64,000 bases of DNA from an uncultured Pseudomonadota bacterium (GTDB lineage Bacteria; Pseudomonadota; Gammaproteobacteria; Xanthomonadales; Wenzhouxiangellaceae), in contig CAKZPB010000136.1 of the NCBI GenBank assembly GCA_937138395.1, positions 1 to 64,000 on the forward strand. Reading direction: 5' to 3'. Positions 1 through 9,432 of this stretch are shown in pieces. The notes below the pieces were generated by a model. The model saw only the letters and a list, made by a program, of their open reading frames with translations, had not been told where the DNA came from and searched no databases. The first letter of the stretch is position 1; every line of letters starts with the position of its first letter. A program made the position numbers and the translations under genes.

Positions 1-1265
1 CCGCGGTTCTGCAGGATAAAGCCCAGGCCCGGCGGCGTCATGCCGGAACCCATGCCACGGTAGTTGGACTGGATCAATGAGACCATGTTGCCGTCCTTAT
101 CGGCTGTGGTCAGGTAGATGGTATCGGCATCGTTCAATCGCGCATCGCCAGCCGGCACTTCGCGTGCAGCGCGATCCATATCGATCAACTTGCGACGCTC
201 CTCCGCGTACTCCTTGCTGATCAGGTAGTCGACATCGATGTCGGCAAACTCCGGGTCGGCATAAAACTTTGCCCGGTCCTCGAAGGCCAGCTTCTTGGCC
301 TCGGTGAACAGGTGAATATGCTCCGGCGAGCCGAATCCGTAGCCGGCGATGTCAAAGCCTTCGAGGATGTTCAGGATCTGCAGCGCGGCAATGCCCTGCC
401 CGTTCGGGGGCAATTCCCAGACGTCATACCCGCGATAATTACTGGATACCGGCTCGACCCAGTTACCGGTGTGCGCGGCCATGTCTTCATAGCTCAGGAA
501 GCCGTCGTTTTCGGCAAAATAGTCGCCGATGACGCGCGCGATATCGCCCTTGTAGAACGCATCACGACCGCCTTCAGCGACGGCTTCAAGCGTATTGGCC
601 AAGCCGGGGTTTTTCCAGATCTCGCCCTCTTTCGGCGCGCGACCGTCGATCGTGAACTGCTCGACAAAACCCGGATACTCACTCAGCACCGGCACCGTCA
701 ATTCCCAATAGTAGGCAATCAACTCGGCCACTGGATGGCCGCCTCTGGCGTAGTCGATGGTCGGCTTCAGAATGGACGGCATATCGAGCTGGCCGAAGCG
801 TTCGTGCAGGGCAAACCAGCCGTCAATGGTGCCAGGCACCGAGACCGGCAGCGGCCCACGACGCGGAATTTCGTCGTAGCCATTCTCGATGAACCACTCG
901 AGCGACAGCGACTGTGGCGATCGGCCGGAGCCGTTGTAGCCGTAGAGTTGCCCGGTTTCGGCATCCCATATGATGGCGAAAAAATCACCGCCGATGCCGT
1001 TGCCGGTCGGCTCCATCAAACCCAGGGCCGCGTTGGTGGCAATGGCCGCATCGATCGCGTTACCGCCGCTTTTCAGAATATCCAGACCAATTTGCGTTGC
1101 CAGCGGATGGGAACTGGCAACCATGCCGTGTTCTGCAATCACGTCCGGTCGCGAGGCATGCAGCGCGCCGGTGACGCGGTCGAAGCCGCTCAAGGTCGTG
1201 CTCCAGCCAAGAGCTACAGTAAACAGAAACACAGAAAAGAAAGAGAATAAACGTGAATGATGCAT
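1..1265 (-). CDS. ggt: gamma-glutamyltransferase (partial, runs off the left edge)
   Basis: Reverse translation from ATG at 1265: MHHSRLFSFFSVFLFTVALGWS...ASRPDVIAEHGMVASSHPLATQIGLDILKSGGNAIDAAIATNAALGLMEPTGNGIGGDFFAIIWD. Signal peptide plus the typical GGT N-terminus; near position 1 GMGSGMTPPGLGFILQN. Confidence 0.93.
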   Translation of the reverse strand, partial: MHHSRLFSFFSVFLFTVALGWSTTLSGFDRVTGALHASRPDVIAEHGMVASSHPLATQIGLDILKSGGNAIDAAIATNAALGLMEPTGNGIGGDFFAIIWDAETGQLYGYNGSGRSPQSLSLEWFIENGYDEIPRRGPLPVSVPGTIDGWFALHERFGQLDMPSILKPTIDYARGGHPVAELIAYYWELTVPVLSEYPGFVEQFTIDGRAPKEGEIWKNPGLANTLEAVAEGGRDAFYKGDIARVIGDYFAENDGFLSYEDMAAHTGNWVEPVSSNYRGYDVWELPPNGQGIAALQILNILEGFDIAGYGFGSPEHIHLFTEAKKLAFEDRAKFYADPEFADIDVDYLISKEYAEERRKLIDMDRAAREVPAGDARLNDADTIYLTTADKDGNMVSLIQSNYRGMGSGMTPPGLGFILQNR

Positions 1266-1404
1266 GTCGGGTTCCTCATGGCGCTACGTTCATCAATGAA
1301 TCGTCTGCACTTGGCACAAAGCTTGATGCGGCCGTTGCAAGCGAAAGTGTGATGTCGATCCGTTAAAATACAGCATTCCCTAACGTCTATTCGAGGTATT
1401 CCGC

Positions 1405-2379
1405 ATGACTCATCCTGTTCGCGTGGCCATTACCGGCGCTGCCGGTCAGATTGGCTATCAACTGTGCTTCCGTATTGCCGCAGGCGACATGCTGGGGCCG
1501 AATCAAACCGTGATTCTGCAGTTGATTGAAATCCCACCCGCACTGGACGCGCTCAAGGGCGTCGCGATGGAACTGGAAGATTCAGCACTACCGCGATTGG
1601 CCGGCGTTGAAATCACGACCGACATCAACGAAGGCTTCAAGGACACCGACTACGCGCTGCTGGTCGGTGCCAAGCCACGCGGACCCGGCATGGAACGTTC
1701 AGACCTGTTGAGCGAAAACGGCAAGATTTTTGGCCCGCAGGGCAAGGCGTTGAACGATCATGCGAGCCGTGACGTCAAAGTGTTGGTCGTCGGCAATCCG
1801 GCCAATACCAATGCGCTGATCGCCCAGGCCAATGCCCCGGACCTGCCGCCGGAGAACTTTACCGCCATGATGCGTCTGGATCACAACCGTGCGATTGCCC
1901 AGCTAGCCAATCAAACCGGCGTGCATCATACGAACATTCGACAGATGACGATCTGGGGAAATCATTCGGCAACCCAGTACCCGGACCTGCATCACGCGAT
2001 CGTCAACGGTGCGCCTGCGACCGACAAGATCGACCGCGAATGGTACGAGAACGAATTCATCCCGACCGTGCAACAACGCGGCGCAGCCATCATCAAGGCG
2101 CGCGGTGCATCGAGCGCGGCATCCGCGGCCTCGAGCGCAATTGACCATATCCGAAACTGGGCATTGGGTACCACTGACGACTGGGTTTCAATGGCAGTGC
2201 CCTCTGACGGCAGCTACGGCATCAAAGAAGGTGTGATCTATGGCTTCCCCTGCACCTGTGAAAACGGTCGCTGGACCATCGTTCAGAATCTTGAAGTGAA
2301 CGATTTCAGCCGTCAGCGCATGGATGCAAGCGACGCCGAGCTGCGCGAGGAGCGCAAGGCTGTCGAACATCTGCTGTAA
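1405..2379 (+). CDS. mdh: malate dehydrogenase
   Basis: [61 protein letters not shown]; full-length NAD-dependent MDH. Confidence 0.97.
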   Translation: MTHPVRVAITGAAGQIGYQLCFRIAAGDMLGPNQTVILQLIEIPPALDALKGVAMELEDSALPRLAGVEITTDINEGFKDTDYALLVGAKPRGPGMERSDLLSENGKIFGPQGKALNDHASRDVKVLVVGNPANTNALIAQANAPDLPPENFTAMMRLDHNRAIAQLANQTGVHHTNIRQMTIWGNHSATQYPDLHHAIVNGAPATDKIDREWYENEFIPTVQQRGAAIIKARGASSAASAASSAIDHIRNWALGTTDDWVSMAVPSDGSYGIKEGVIYGFPCTCENGRWTIVQNLEVNDFSRQRMDASDAELREERKAVEHLL

Positions 2380-2406
2380 TTGAACTGAGTTGCTCCTGTG
2401 ATCTTG

Positions 2407-2434
2407 AAAAAAGCCGGCGTATTGCCGGCTTTTT
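2407..2434 (+). terminator. intrinsic terminator after mdh
   Basis: AAAAAAGCCGGC-GTATT-GCCGGCTTTTT hairpin with T-tract. Confidence 0.9.
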
Positions 2435-2481
2435 GATTGATGCAGCTTGCTGCAATGATGGAGCATCCGGTTGGGCCCCGC

Positions 2482-3138
2482 TCAACCTCGGCGGTTTTTC
2501 AATCGACTCTGCTGATCCTGACTGTAGGCCCGGGCGGCGGCCAAAAGCACCTCGGGCGACAGTCGAACGCTGTAATCCGGATTGACGTAGCTGAACTGGA
2601 CAACACCTTTCGATCCAATCACAAACGTGGCCGGCGCCGGCAACACAGCCCGCTGGCTATCGGTTCGATCCTTCAGATCAATCCCGAATCCGATGTATTG
2701 TTCCAGCGTAGCCGCATCGACATCAAATGCGATGCCCAGCGCTTCGGCGGCACTCGACTGTGGATCGGAAAACAGGGCGTAGTCGAATTCCGATTGTTCA
2801 CCTTCCTTGAGCAGTTCCGGCTTGTCCGGACTGATGAACCAGACGTCGAAACCCAGTGCCTTCAGCTCGGATTCCGCGTTTCTGAGCTCTGCCAGGTGCA
2901 GATTGCAGTACGGGCACCAACCACCACGATAAAACGTCAGAACGACCGGCCGGTCAAGTTTGTCCGGATCGATTTCCATGAATTCACCGTCCAGATCCAG
3001 CACTCTCAGCGCTGGAATGGTCTGGCCCGGCAATAGCGGCGATACCTGATCGGCCGTGCGATAGATTTCTGCGTTGGCCACAGCCAGGATCAAAGCGATC
3101 AATAGCGTAATGGCAATTTTTTGAAGAGAAGGCGTCAT
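2482..3138 (-). CDS. AhpC/TSA-type peroxiredoxin-like (redoxin) family protein with N-terminal membrane/signal segment
   Basis: VVLTFYRGGWCPYCNLHLAELRNAESELKALGFDVWFISPDKPELL; thioredoxin-fold WCPYC. Confidence 0.85.
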   Translation of the reverse strand: MTPSLQKIAITLLIALILAVANAEIYRTADQVSPLLPGQTIPALRVLDLDGEFMEIDPDKLDRPVVLTFYRGGWCPYCNLHLAELRNAESELKALGFDVWFISPDKPELLKEGEQSEFDYALFSDPQSSAAEALGIAFDVDAATLEQYIGFGIDLKDRTDSQRAVLPAPATFVIGSKGVVQFSYVNPDYSVRLSPEVLLAAARAYSQDQQSRLKNRRG

Positions 3139-3292
3139 GTTGATTCCAGTCGTTGTTTGAGATCGAGCTTGCTGACTGGACCGCGCTACTCGTTGTTTTC
3201 TTTCAACGTTGTTTTGTTTCAGCGTTTTTCTTTCCGGTATCTTCGTTTCAGCGCGGTCTGTTATTGAACTTCAGCCTCCCAAGAAAAACAGG

Positions 3293-3321
3293 CAAAAAAA
3301 AGGCCGCCAGTAAAGGCGGCC
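3293..3321 (-). terminator. intrinsic terminator of the DAHP synthase transcript
   Basis: On the minus strand GGGCCGCC-TTTACT-GGCGGCCTTTTTTTT. Confidence 0.85.
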
Positions 3322-3345
3322 CGTGTGTGCTGAAATTCACTCGGC

Positions 3346-4719
3346 TTATTGCTTCAGACTGCGATGTTTCTCAGCGATCAGCATCGACAGTTCAAGCGCC
3401 TGTTCGTAATTCAGGCGAGGATCAACCGTGGTCTTGTAGGCACGCTGCAAATCATGCTCATTCAATTCACGAGCACCACCGATGCATTCAGTGACATTCT
3501 CGCCGGTCAGCTCCAGATGGACACCGCCGAGCCGCGAACCGCAGGCCGCATGGATGTCGATCGCTTGCTCCAGCTCGGACTGGATATTGGAGAAGCGGCG
3601 CGTCTTGTAGCCATTGGCCGTTTTCTCGGTATTGCCGTGCATCGGATCGCAGATCCAAAGCACCGGTGAGCCGGTCGCTCGAGTCGCTTCGATCAACGGC
3701 GGCAGCTTGTCTTCGATCTGGTCCGCACTCAGACGATGGATCAGCACCAGTCGACCGGGCTCATCATCCGGGTTCAGCGTTCGGATCAGGGATTTCAACC
3801 AATCCGACGACATACCCGGCCCGACCTTGACGCCGATCGGATTGCGGATGCCACGGAACATTTCCAGATGGGCACCCTCGGCGCCGGCCGTTCGCATACC
3901 GATCCACGGAAAATGCGTTGACAGATTGAACCAGCCCCACTGATGGGGTACCTGGCGCGTCAGGGCCTGTTCGTAGTGGAGATGCAGCGCTTCATGCGAG
4001 GTAAAGAAATCGACTCGTCGGGTGCTGCCCGGCATCTGTCCGGTAATGGTTTCCATGAACGACACCGAATCGCCTATGGCCTCGGCGATGCGATGGAACT
4101 TGTCGGCCTGCGGCGAATGTTCAACCCAGCCCAAATCCCAGTATTCCGGATGATGCAGATCGGCAAAACCGCCGTCGATCAGCGCACGCACGAAGTTCAT
4201 CGTCATGGCCGAACGCGCGTAGGCACGAATCAAGCGATAGGGATCGGGCCTGCGGGCTTCCGGAGTAAAGGCCGGATCATTGACCAGGTCACCGCGATAG
4301 CTCGGCAGTGATACGTCGTCACGGGTTTCCAGATCGGCCGAGCGTGGTTTGGCGTACTGACCGGCAAAGCGCCCGATGCGTACCACCGGCATCTGCATGC
4401 CATGCAACAGCACCAGCGACATCTGCAGCAATACTTTCAGCCGGTTGGCGATGATGCTCGACTCACATTCGTCAAACACCTCGGCGCAATCACCACCCTG
4501 CAGCAGGAACCGTTTGCCGGCCTGGGCTTCAGCCAGCTGCTTCTTCAGGCTCAGGATTTCCAGCGACGAGACCAGCGGCGGCAGTTTGGCCAGCCGCTCG
4601 AGCGCATCGGTCAATGCAGCCGGATCGTCGTATTTGGCCTGCTGCAGCGCTGTTTTTTGCTGCCATGAATCCAGCGTCCAGTCTTTGGGCGTGCTAATTG
4701 TTTTTAGTGGTTTACTCAT
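3346..4719 (-). CDS. class II 3-deoxy-7-phosphoheptulonate (DAHP) synthase
   Basis: MSKPLKTISTPKDWTLDSWQQKTALQQAKYDD...LLQGGDCAEVFDEC...VVRIGRFAGQYAKPRSADLE...WICDPMHGNT; plant-type/class II DAHPS motifs. Start moved to 4719. Confidence 0.95.
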   Translation of the reverse strand: MSKPLKTISTPKDWTLDSWQQKTALQQAKYDDPAALTDALERLAKLPPLVSSLEILSLKKQLAEAQAGKRFLLQGGDCAEVFDECESSIIANRLKVLLQMSLVLLHGMQMPVVRIGRFAGQYAKPRSADLETRDDVSLPSYRGDLVNDPAFTPEARRPDPYRLIRAYARSAMTMNFVRALIDGGFADLHHPEYWDLGWVEHSPQADKFHRIAEAIGDSVSFMETITGQMPGSTRRVDFFTSHEALHLHYEQALTRQVPHQWGWFNLSTHFPWIGMRTAGAEGAHLEMFRGIRNPIGVKVGPGMSSDWLKSLIRTLNPDDEPGRLVLIHRLSADQIEDKLPPLIEATRATGSPVLWICDPMHGNTEKTANGYKTRRFSNIQSELEQAIDIHAACGSRLGGVHLELTGENVTECIGGARELNEHDLQRAYKTTVDPRLNYEQALELSMLIAEKHRSLKQ

Positions 4720-5227
4720 AATTTGACATTCTGCGTAATACAAGCAAGGAAAGCAACATCAGTACAGCGTACCAAATCAGCGTCCACCAGGGCATCGACA
4801 GGCCCAGAAATTGCCAGCTGACCAAAGCACAGTCGCCTGAGCCTGCAAATGCGGCGCGAATGGCTTCACCCCAGCCGAACAGTTCGACGTTATAGGCAAA
4901 GCCGGCACCACAGTCCGGCACCTGGTCGGGCGGCAGGTTCTGGATCCAGACATGGCGTGCTGCCGTGATCATGCCCCAGATGCCGCCGAGCCAGATGATC
5001 AGCACATACAGCCATCGTGCCCGGCCGCGACTACCGTGCAGAAGTCCGAGCAACGATCCGAAGGCCATGATCATGAACGCGAAGCGCTGCAGGATGCACA
5101 TCGGACAAGGGTCCAGGTACATCACGTATTGGGCGTAATATGCAAACGCCAACAGGCTGATGCAGACGAGAAAAATCAGGCCGAAAATCGCTCTGGGCGA
5201 TTGAATGAAGTTTGATTTGAAATTCAT
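4712..5227 (-). CDS. dsbB: disulfide bond formation protein B
   Basis: Four-TM protein with LDPCPMCILQRFAFM; overlaps the downstream gene start. Confidence 0.93.
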   Translation of the reverse strand: MNFKSNFIQSPRAIFGLIFLVCISLLAFAYYAQYVMYLDPCPMCILQRFAFMIMAFGSLLGLLHGSRGRARWLYVLIIWLGGIWGMITAARHVWIQNLPPDQVPDCGAGFAYNVELFGWGEAIRAAFAGSGDCALVSWQFLGLSMPWWTLIWYAVLMLLSLLVLRRMSNYE

Positions 5228-5346
5228 AGCGCTATTTTGCCATGCCTGTGTCGGTCCTGAGCCGGACTGCGAGAATCATTTGCGAGTGCGATGCTGAATA
5301 CCAATTCGCCAAAGTCAACGCGACCAGCCCACTGCGGTTGAACGAC

Positions 5347-6288
5347 TTACTGAACCGGGCTCGGGCAGGATATACCGGCAATCTGACCGGCGGCACCCTC
5401 ACTGGTCAGTAGGTGAGTCCATTCGCTGTCGACCGGCAACCATGCCACGGCCTCACCCTGAAGCAGATCGAGGGGCTGCAAGGCGCAGCGTGTTGGGGCG
5501 ATCTCGATCAGTGGCAGACCCGTCGCCGGATCTGTCGCAAACACGAACAGGTTTGCGTAGGACAAGACGGCCAGCGCGCGACCATCAGGCGACAAGGCGG
5601 CACCAGTCACCCACTCCCCGGTTTGTTGAGTGACGCTTTCAAACAGTGTCAGCACGCGACGTGATGTGGTCGGAGACGAAGCCGCTGCACCCAGGTTGAG
5701 GGTATGCAGGTGAACGGAACCCTGGCGACCCTTGCTGACCAGACCCAGGTGGCCGTTCGGCATCAGGAACATGCCCTCGACATCCTGTGCACCCTGGTCG
5801 TGGCGAAAGTCGATGCGTTCTGCTGTCAGCCGTTGGACCGGGGCTGAATCACCGGCCTGGATTTCAGGCTCAGATACGATATAGATCGTGACATACTCGC
5901 GCTGTTCCGGATTATCCCCGGTATCCCCAATGAAGATACAGTCACCCTGCTGAGCCTGCGGACAAGCGCCCTGCGTCATGGCCTCCCAGTCGATGTTGCT
6001 GGCAGACGCAATCGGCCAGCTACCCAGATCGCGACCGGCCAGGTCAAACGCGTAGAGTTTCGCCTGGCCGCCGGAATCGTTCATGGTCCAGAATACGCCG
6101 GCCTGCTTGCGGCTCGCGGCAAGACCAGAGCTCTCGGTAATCTCGGGGTTGGCGAACCGGCCCAGCATTCGTTCGCTGACCCTGGCTTCCTGCGGTTGAA
6201 TTTCAGGCTGAACGCTGCAGGCGGTCAATAGACCAAGACCGCACAGCAGCAGTGCCGTGCATAACCTGGTGTTGTTGCTGCTGTCAGC
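5347..6288 (-). CDS. putative lipoprotein, beta-propeller-like, unknown function
   Basis: LLLCGLGLLTACSVQP lipobox; ITESSGLAASRKQAGVFWTMNDSGGQAKLYAFDLAGRDLGSW repeat-like segments. Start uncertain (6330 or 6288). Confidence 0.65.
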   Translation of the reverse strand, partial: ADSSNNTRLCTALLLCGLGLLTACSVQPEIQPQEARVSERMLGRFANPEITESSGLAASRKQAGVFWTMNDSGGQAKLYAFDLAGRDLGSWPIASASNIDWEAMTQGACPQAQQGDCIFIGDTGDNPEQREYVTIYIVSEPEIQAGDSAPVQRLTAERIDFRHDQGAQDVEGMFLMPNGHLGLVSKGRQGSVHLHTLNLGAAASSPTTSRRVLTLFESVTQQTGEWVTGAALSPDGRALAVLSYANLFVFATDPATGLPLIEIAPTRCALQPLDLLQGEAVAWLPVDSEWTHLLTSEGAAGQIAGISCPSPVQ

Positions 6289-6370
6289 ATTCATCAGCCG
6301 AACCACAGGCTTCAATAAAACCCAAGCCAAACAGTATTGACGCAGTATTTCATGCTTGAACTCTAATCAA

Positions 6371-7327
6371 TTACTCATTGGCCGACGACAGGGCCTGCTC
6401 GAGCAATTCGAGTAATTCGTCATTGCTGTACCGATAAGGACCCCACGCGTTCAACTGAATCAACTGCTGAATCTTGGCACCGATGGTCATGGCCTGTTCG
6501 TCGGCATTGGGTACAACCATGTAGCGCCGTAGAGGCTGTTCATCAAACAATGCGTGGACAAAGGCTGCGGTCACCTCATCGGGGCGCTTGTAGGACAGCT
6601 CACGTGCTGTTGTCGCTTCAACCGCCTGCTGCATTTCCGGCGTAATTTCACCGCCTTCATCGACGATACGCTGATGGCGTCGTTGCACCGCACTGCGCCG
6701 GATGTTGGTCTGATAGTTGCCGGGCTGGATGACGCTGACCGAAACGCCATGCGGAGCCATTTCTCCGGCCAGCGCATCAGTAAAGGCTTCGATCCAGTGC
6801 TTACTCCCGCTGTAGGCACTGCCGCCGGGCCAGGACAGCGTGCCGGCAATGGATCCGGTCGTTGCAATGCGACCCTGTGACTGCATGACCAGCGGCGCAA
6901 ATGCCCGCGTTACACGGTAGACACCCTCGACATTCACGTCATACACGAACGTCTGCTCGTCGATCGGCGTATCTACTACCGGCCCACCATCGCCAATGCC
7001 GGCATTGTTAACCAGTGCATACAACCCTGTGCCTCGTTCCTGCACTTTCTGAAGTGCAGCGTCGATGTCCTGCTGAACGGTGACGTCCAGCCGGAGCGCA
7101 GTGATGTTGTCAATCGCATTCAACGCTGCCAGGTCCTCTTCGCTTCGGGCCCCGGCGTATACATGGTGGCCTTGCTCGGCCAATGCCTCGGCCAAGTTAC
7201 GACCGATACCGGAACTGGCGCCGGTGATCAGAATGGATTTCTGCTCATCGCTGGCATGGCTGGTGTTCGCATGCAGGACGGGTGAAAGCACAACACAAAT
7301 GAATAGAATCTGGATGAATCGAATCAT
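6371..7327 (-). CDS. SDR-family NAD(P)-dependent oxidoreductase with N-terminal signal sequence
   Basis: MIRFIQILFICVVLSPVLHANTSHASDEQKSILITGASSGIGRNLAEALAEQGHHVYAGAR; TGxxxGIG and YSGSK active site. Confidence 0.88.
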   Translation of the reverse strand: MIRFIQILFICVVLSPVLHANTSHASDEQKSILITGASSGIGRNLAEALAEQGHHVYAGARSEEDLAALNAIDNITALRLDVTVQQDIDAALQKVQERGTGLYALVNNAGIGDGGPVVDTPIDEQTFVYDVNVEGVYRVTRAFAPLVMQSQGRIATTGSIAGTLSWPGGSAYSGSKHWIEAFTDALAGEMAPHGVSVSVIQPGNYQTNIRRSAVQRRHQRIVDEGGEITPEMQQAVEATTARELSYKRPDEVTAAFVHALFDEQPLRRYMVVPNADEQAMTIGAKIQQLIQLNAWGPYRYSNDELLELLEQALSSANE

Positions 7328-7487
7328 GATGGCATCTTCTTTTTCAGGATTGATGGTTCAACAACGTAGTATTCCTGCAGTATGGCAACGCTGATCTGGT
7401 TCAGACAGCTGAATTGTAATCGGATTGATGACTGGCAGTACATTTTTCCGACTGTGCATGTGGTCTTTCCGGCCCTCAGCCGCGGTG

Positions 7488-7829
7488 CTAAAGCAGCTGC
7501 TGCAAGTAGAACGCGGCTGGAACGGAAACGGCCAGATACACCAGTATCAGTGTCCAGAAGCCAACGGGCGATTGGCTGCGCTGGTAATGATAGACCTGGC
7601 CGATGTGTCCGACGCAGGCAATCCAACCCAGACGAAGCCCGGTCAGCGTATAGGCCAGAAGCAGCAACATGCAGGCGAACGGCATCAACCGAATCGCCAG
7701 GTAGGAAAACCATTCACGGTCCATCAGCGTGGACAGCCAGATCAAGAGCAGCGTGAGAAATCCGGCAATCGCCAGTGGCCACGAAAACGGGTTGGATGGT
7801 ATGCGTTTTGAAATCCGTTGATTGATCAT
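7488..7829 (-). CDS. small multi-TM membrane protein, unknown function
   Basis: 113 aa, about three hydrophobic segments. Confidence 0.55.
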   Translation of the reverse strand: MINQRISKRIPSNPFSWPLAIAGFLTLLLIWLSTLMDREWFSYLAIRLMPFACMLLLLAYTLTGLRLGWIACVGHIGQVYHYQRSQSPVGFWTLILVYLAVSVPAAFYLQQLL

Positions 7830-7906
7830 TCGTGATTCAATTCACGGCGGCTGTTTGGATAGCTCATAGCACCTCGGCCTGATGCCGCAGGCATGGTGAG
7901 CTCAAA

Positions 7907-8998
7907 TTACAGCCCGGCAAATTCAAACGCCTGTGCAGGCTCGAAACCGTCCAGCGCATGCCCGGCATAGACCGCACCATCGTCGAGCGTCAACTTCATT
8001 ACAGCCTGCCTTGGGCTGAAATCGATCTGCTTCAGATCAATCCAGAAGGTATTCGGTGTCAGTGCCGTTTCAAAAAAATAACGCAGGTTTTTATGATCCG
8101 AAACGGTGCGCCAGCGGGTGGATGAGATATTGGGTTCTTCTTGCGAAGAAATCCCGTACGGAACGGATGCATTGCGCATGACGCTGAACACACCGGCCAC
8201 GCCGATTCGAGGGTCGCTGGTTTTTGGAATGGCGTTGATATAGAACGAGGCGCGAACGAATCGGTCAGCGGCACGATTTGTGCCCGGCAACATGGTCAGG
8301 CCGCCAATCTGCTGCCAATAGGCGTTCAATGCAAGCTGTTGATCAAACACCGGTGAATTGGTCATGACATTGAATTCCCGACTGTGATGAATGACCAGAT
8401 CGCCATCAATGTATTCAAAAATAGCGCTGTCGCCGGTCGCATCGGAAATGGACAGATGCAGCGTTGCGAACCGTTCAGTCCCGGGAATATTGGCCGAGAC
8501 AATCACAAAAGGCTCCGCGCGCAGGGCTTCGACAGCCTCTTCAACAGTCGCGAAGTTATCCAGCACATATTGCACCCAGGCCGCGACCGACAACCCTTGT
8601 TTTTCAGTAGAGAACTCCGGATATCGGGATTCGGCCAGCCAGAGCAGATTTGCCACCAGGCCCTGCTCGTTCATGCCATCGGTGCTGCTGATATCGAACG
8701 CGCTGGTCACGATGCTGCCGTATTTCGACGTCCAGCTGACAGAATTCTCTCCGACTGCACCATGTCGCTGCATGCCGCGGGGAAACAGCCAGATATTGGG
8801 GTCGATTTCATCCTTCCAGTCCATCGATCGGCCGGTGATCATCAAGCCCTCTTCGCCCTGATACACCGCACGCGTACAGCCCCAGACCGACAGGGAAACG
8901 ATTGCCAATAACCCGACAACGAACCGTTGGATCCAGACGGACTTTTTGACTTCTCTTTTCAATTCAAACATCTGCAAACGCCTCAAATATTGATGCAA
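7907..8998 (-). CDS. linear amide C-N hydrolase / choloylglycine hydrolase family (Ntn hydrolase)
   Basis: SLSVWGCTRAVYQGEEGLMITGRSMDWKDEIDPNIWLFPRGMQRHG...SSTDGMNEQGLVANLLWL; typical penicillin V acylase/BSH family N-terminus. Confidence 0.9.
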   Translation of the reverse strand: MHQYLRRLQMFELKREVKKSVWIQRFVVGLLAIVSLSVWGCTRAVYQGEEGLMITGRSMDWKDEIDPNIWLFPRGMQRHGAVGENSVSWTSKYGSIVTSAFDISSTDGMNEQGLVANLLWLAESRYPEFSTEKQGLSVAAWVQYVLDNFATVEEAVEALRAEPFVIVSANIPGTERFATLHLSISDATGDSAIFEYIDGDLVIHHSREFNVMTNSPVFDQQLALNAYWQQIGGLTMLPGTNRAADRFVRASFYINAIPKTSDPRIGVAGVFSVMRNASVPYGISSQEEPNISSTRWRTVSDHKNLRYFFETALTPNTFWIDLKQIDFSPRQAVMKLTLDDGAVYAGHALDGFEPAQAFEFAGL

Positions 8999-9432
8999 GC
9001 CGCTCTTGCATTCAGGAACAAGCTAACTGCAAACCTGCGCATATGCAAGTGCTTGTCAGCCCACTCGACCGGCGATGAACCCGGCACGCATGCATGAAGC
9101 TCAACCCCCTTTTACAAACAACACCTGCAGGCAGACTGATTGAAAAAAATAGCAACAATTCTCACTTTGCAAAAAAAATCAGCGCTTGTATGAGCGAACA
9201 AATTTGTTTAACATAGGTTAAGTGTTTGATTACGTTGGGGGTATCACGTGGCCCATTCAATTGTGTGTCATTGGCTTCATGAGCCTCACGGACCGAAATG
9301 GTATGAATTAGCCGCGCAATTGAATCGTGTGTTTCAGAACCGTCTCAGCCGACCATCCTGTACGCACGTGAAATCCACTTTGTCTGCTGCCGTTCCAATC
9401 CATGCGGCGTTCAACGCTGCCGGGTCGGCCTG

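Noticed and set aside
312-1250. 312-aa plus-strand ORF
   Set aside because: Antisense to the partial gamma-glutamyltransferase, which explains the region.
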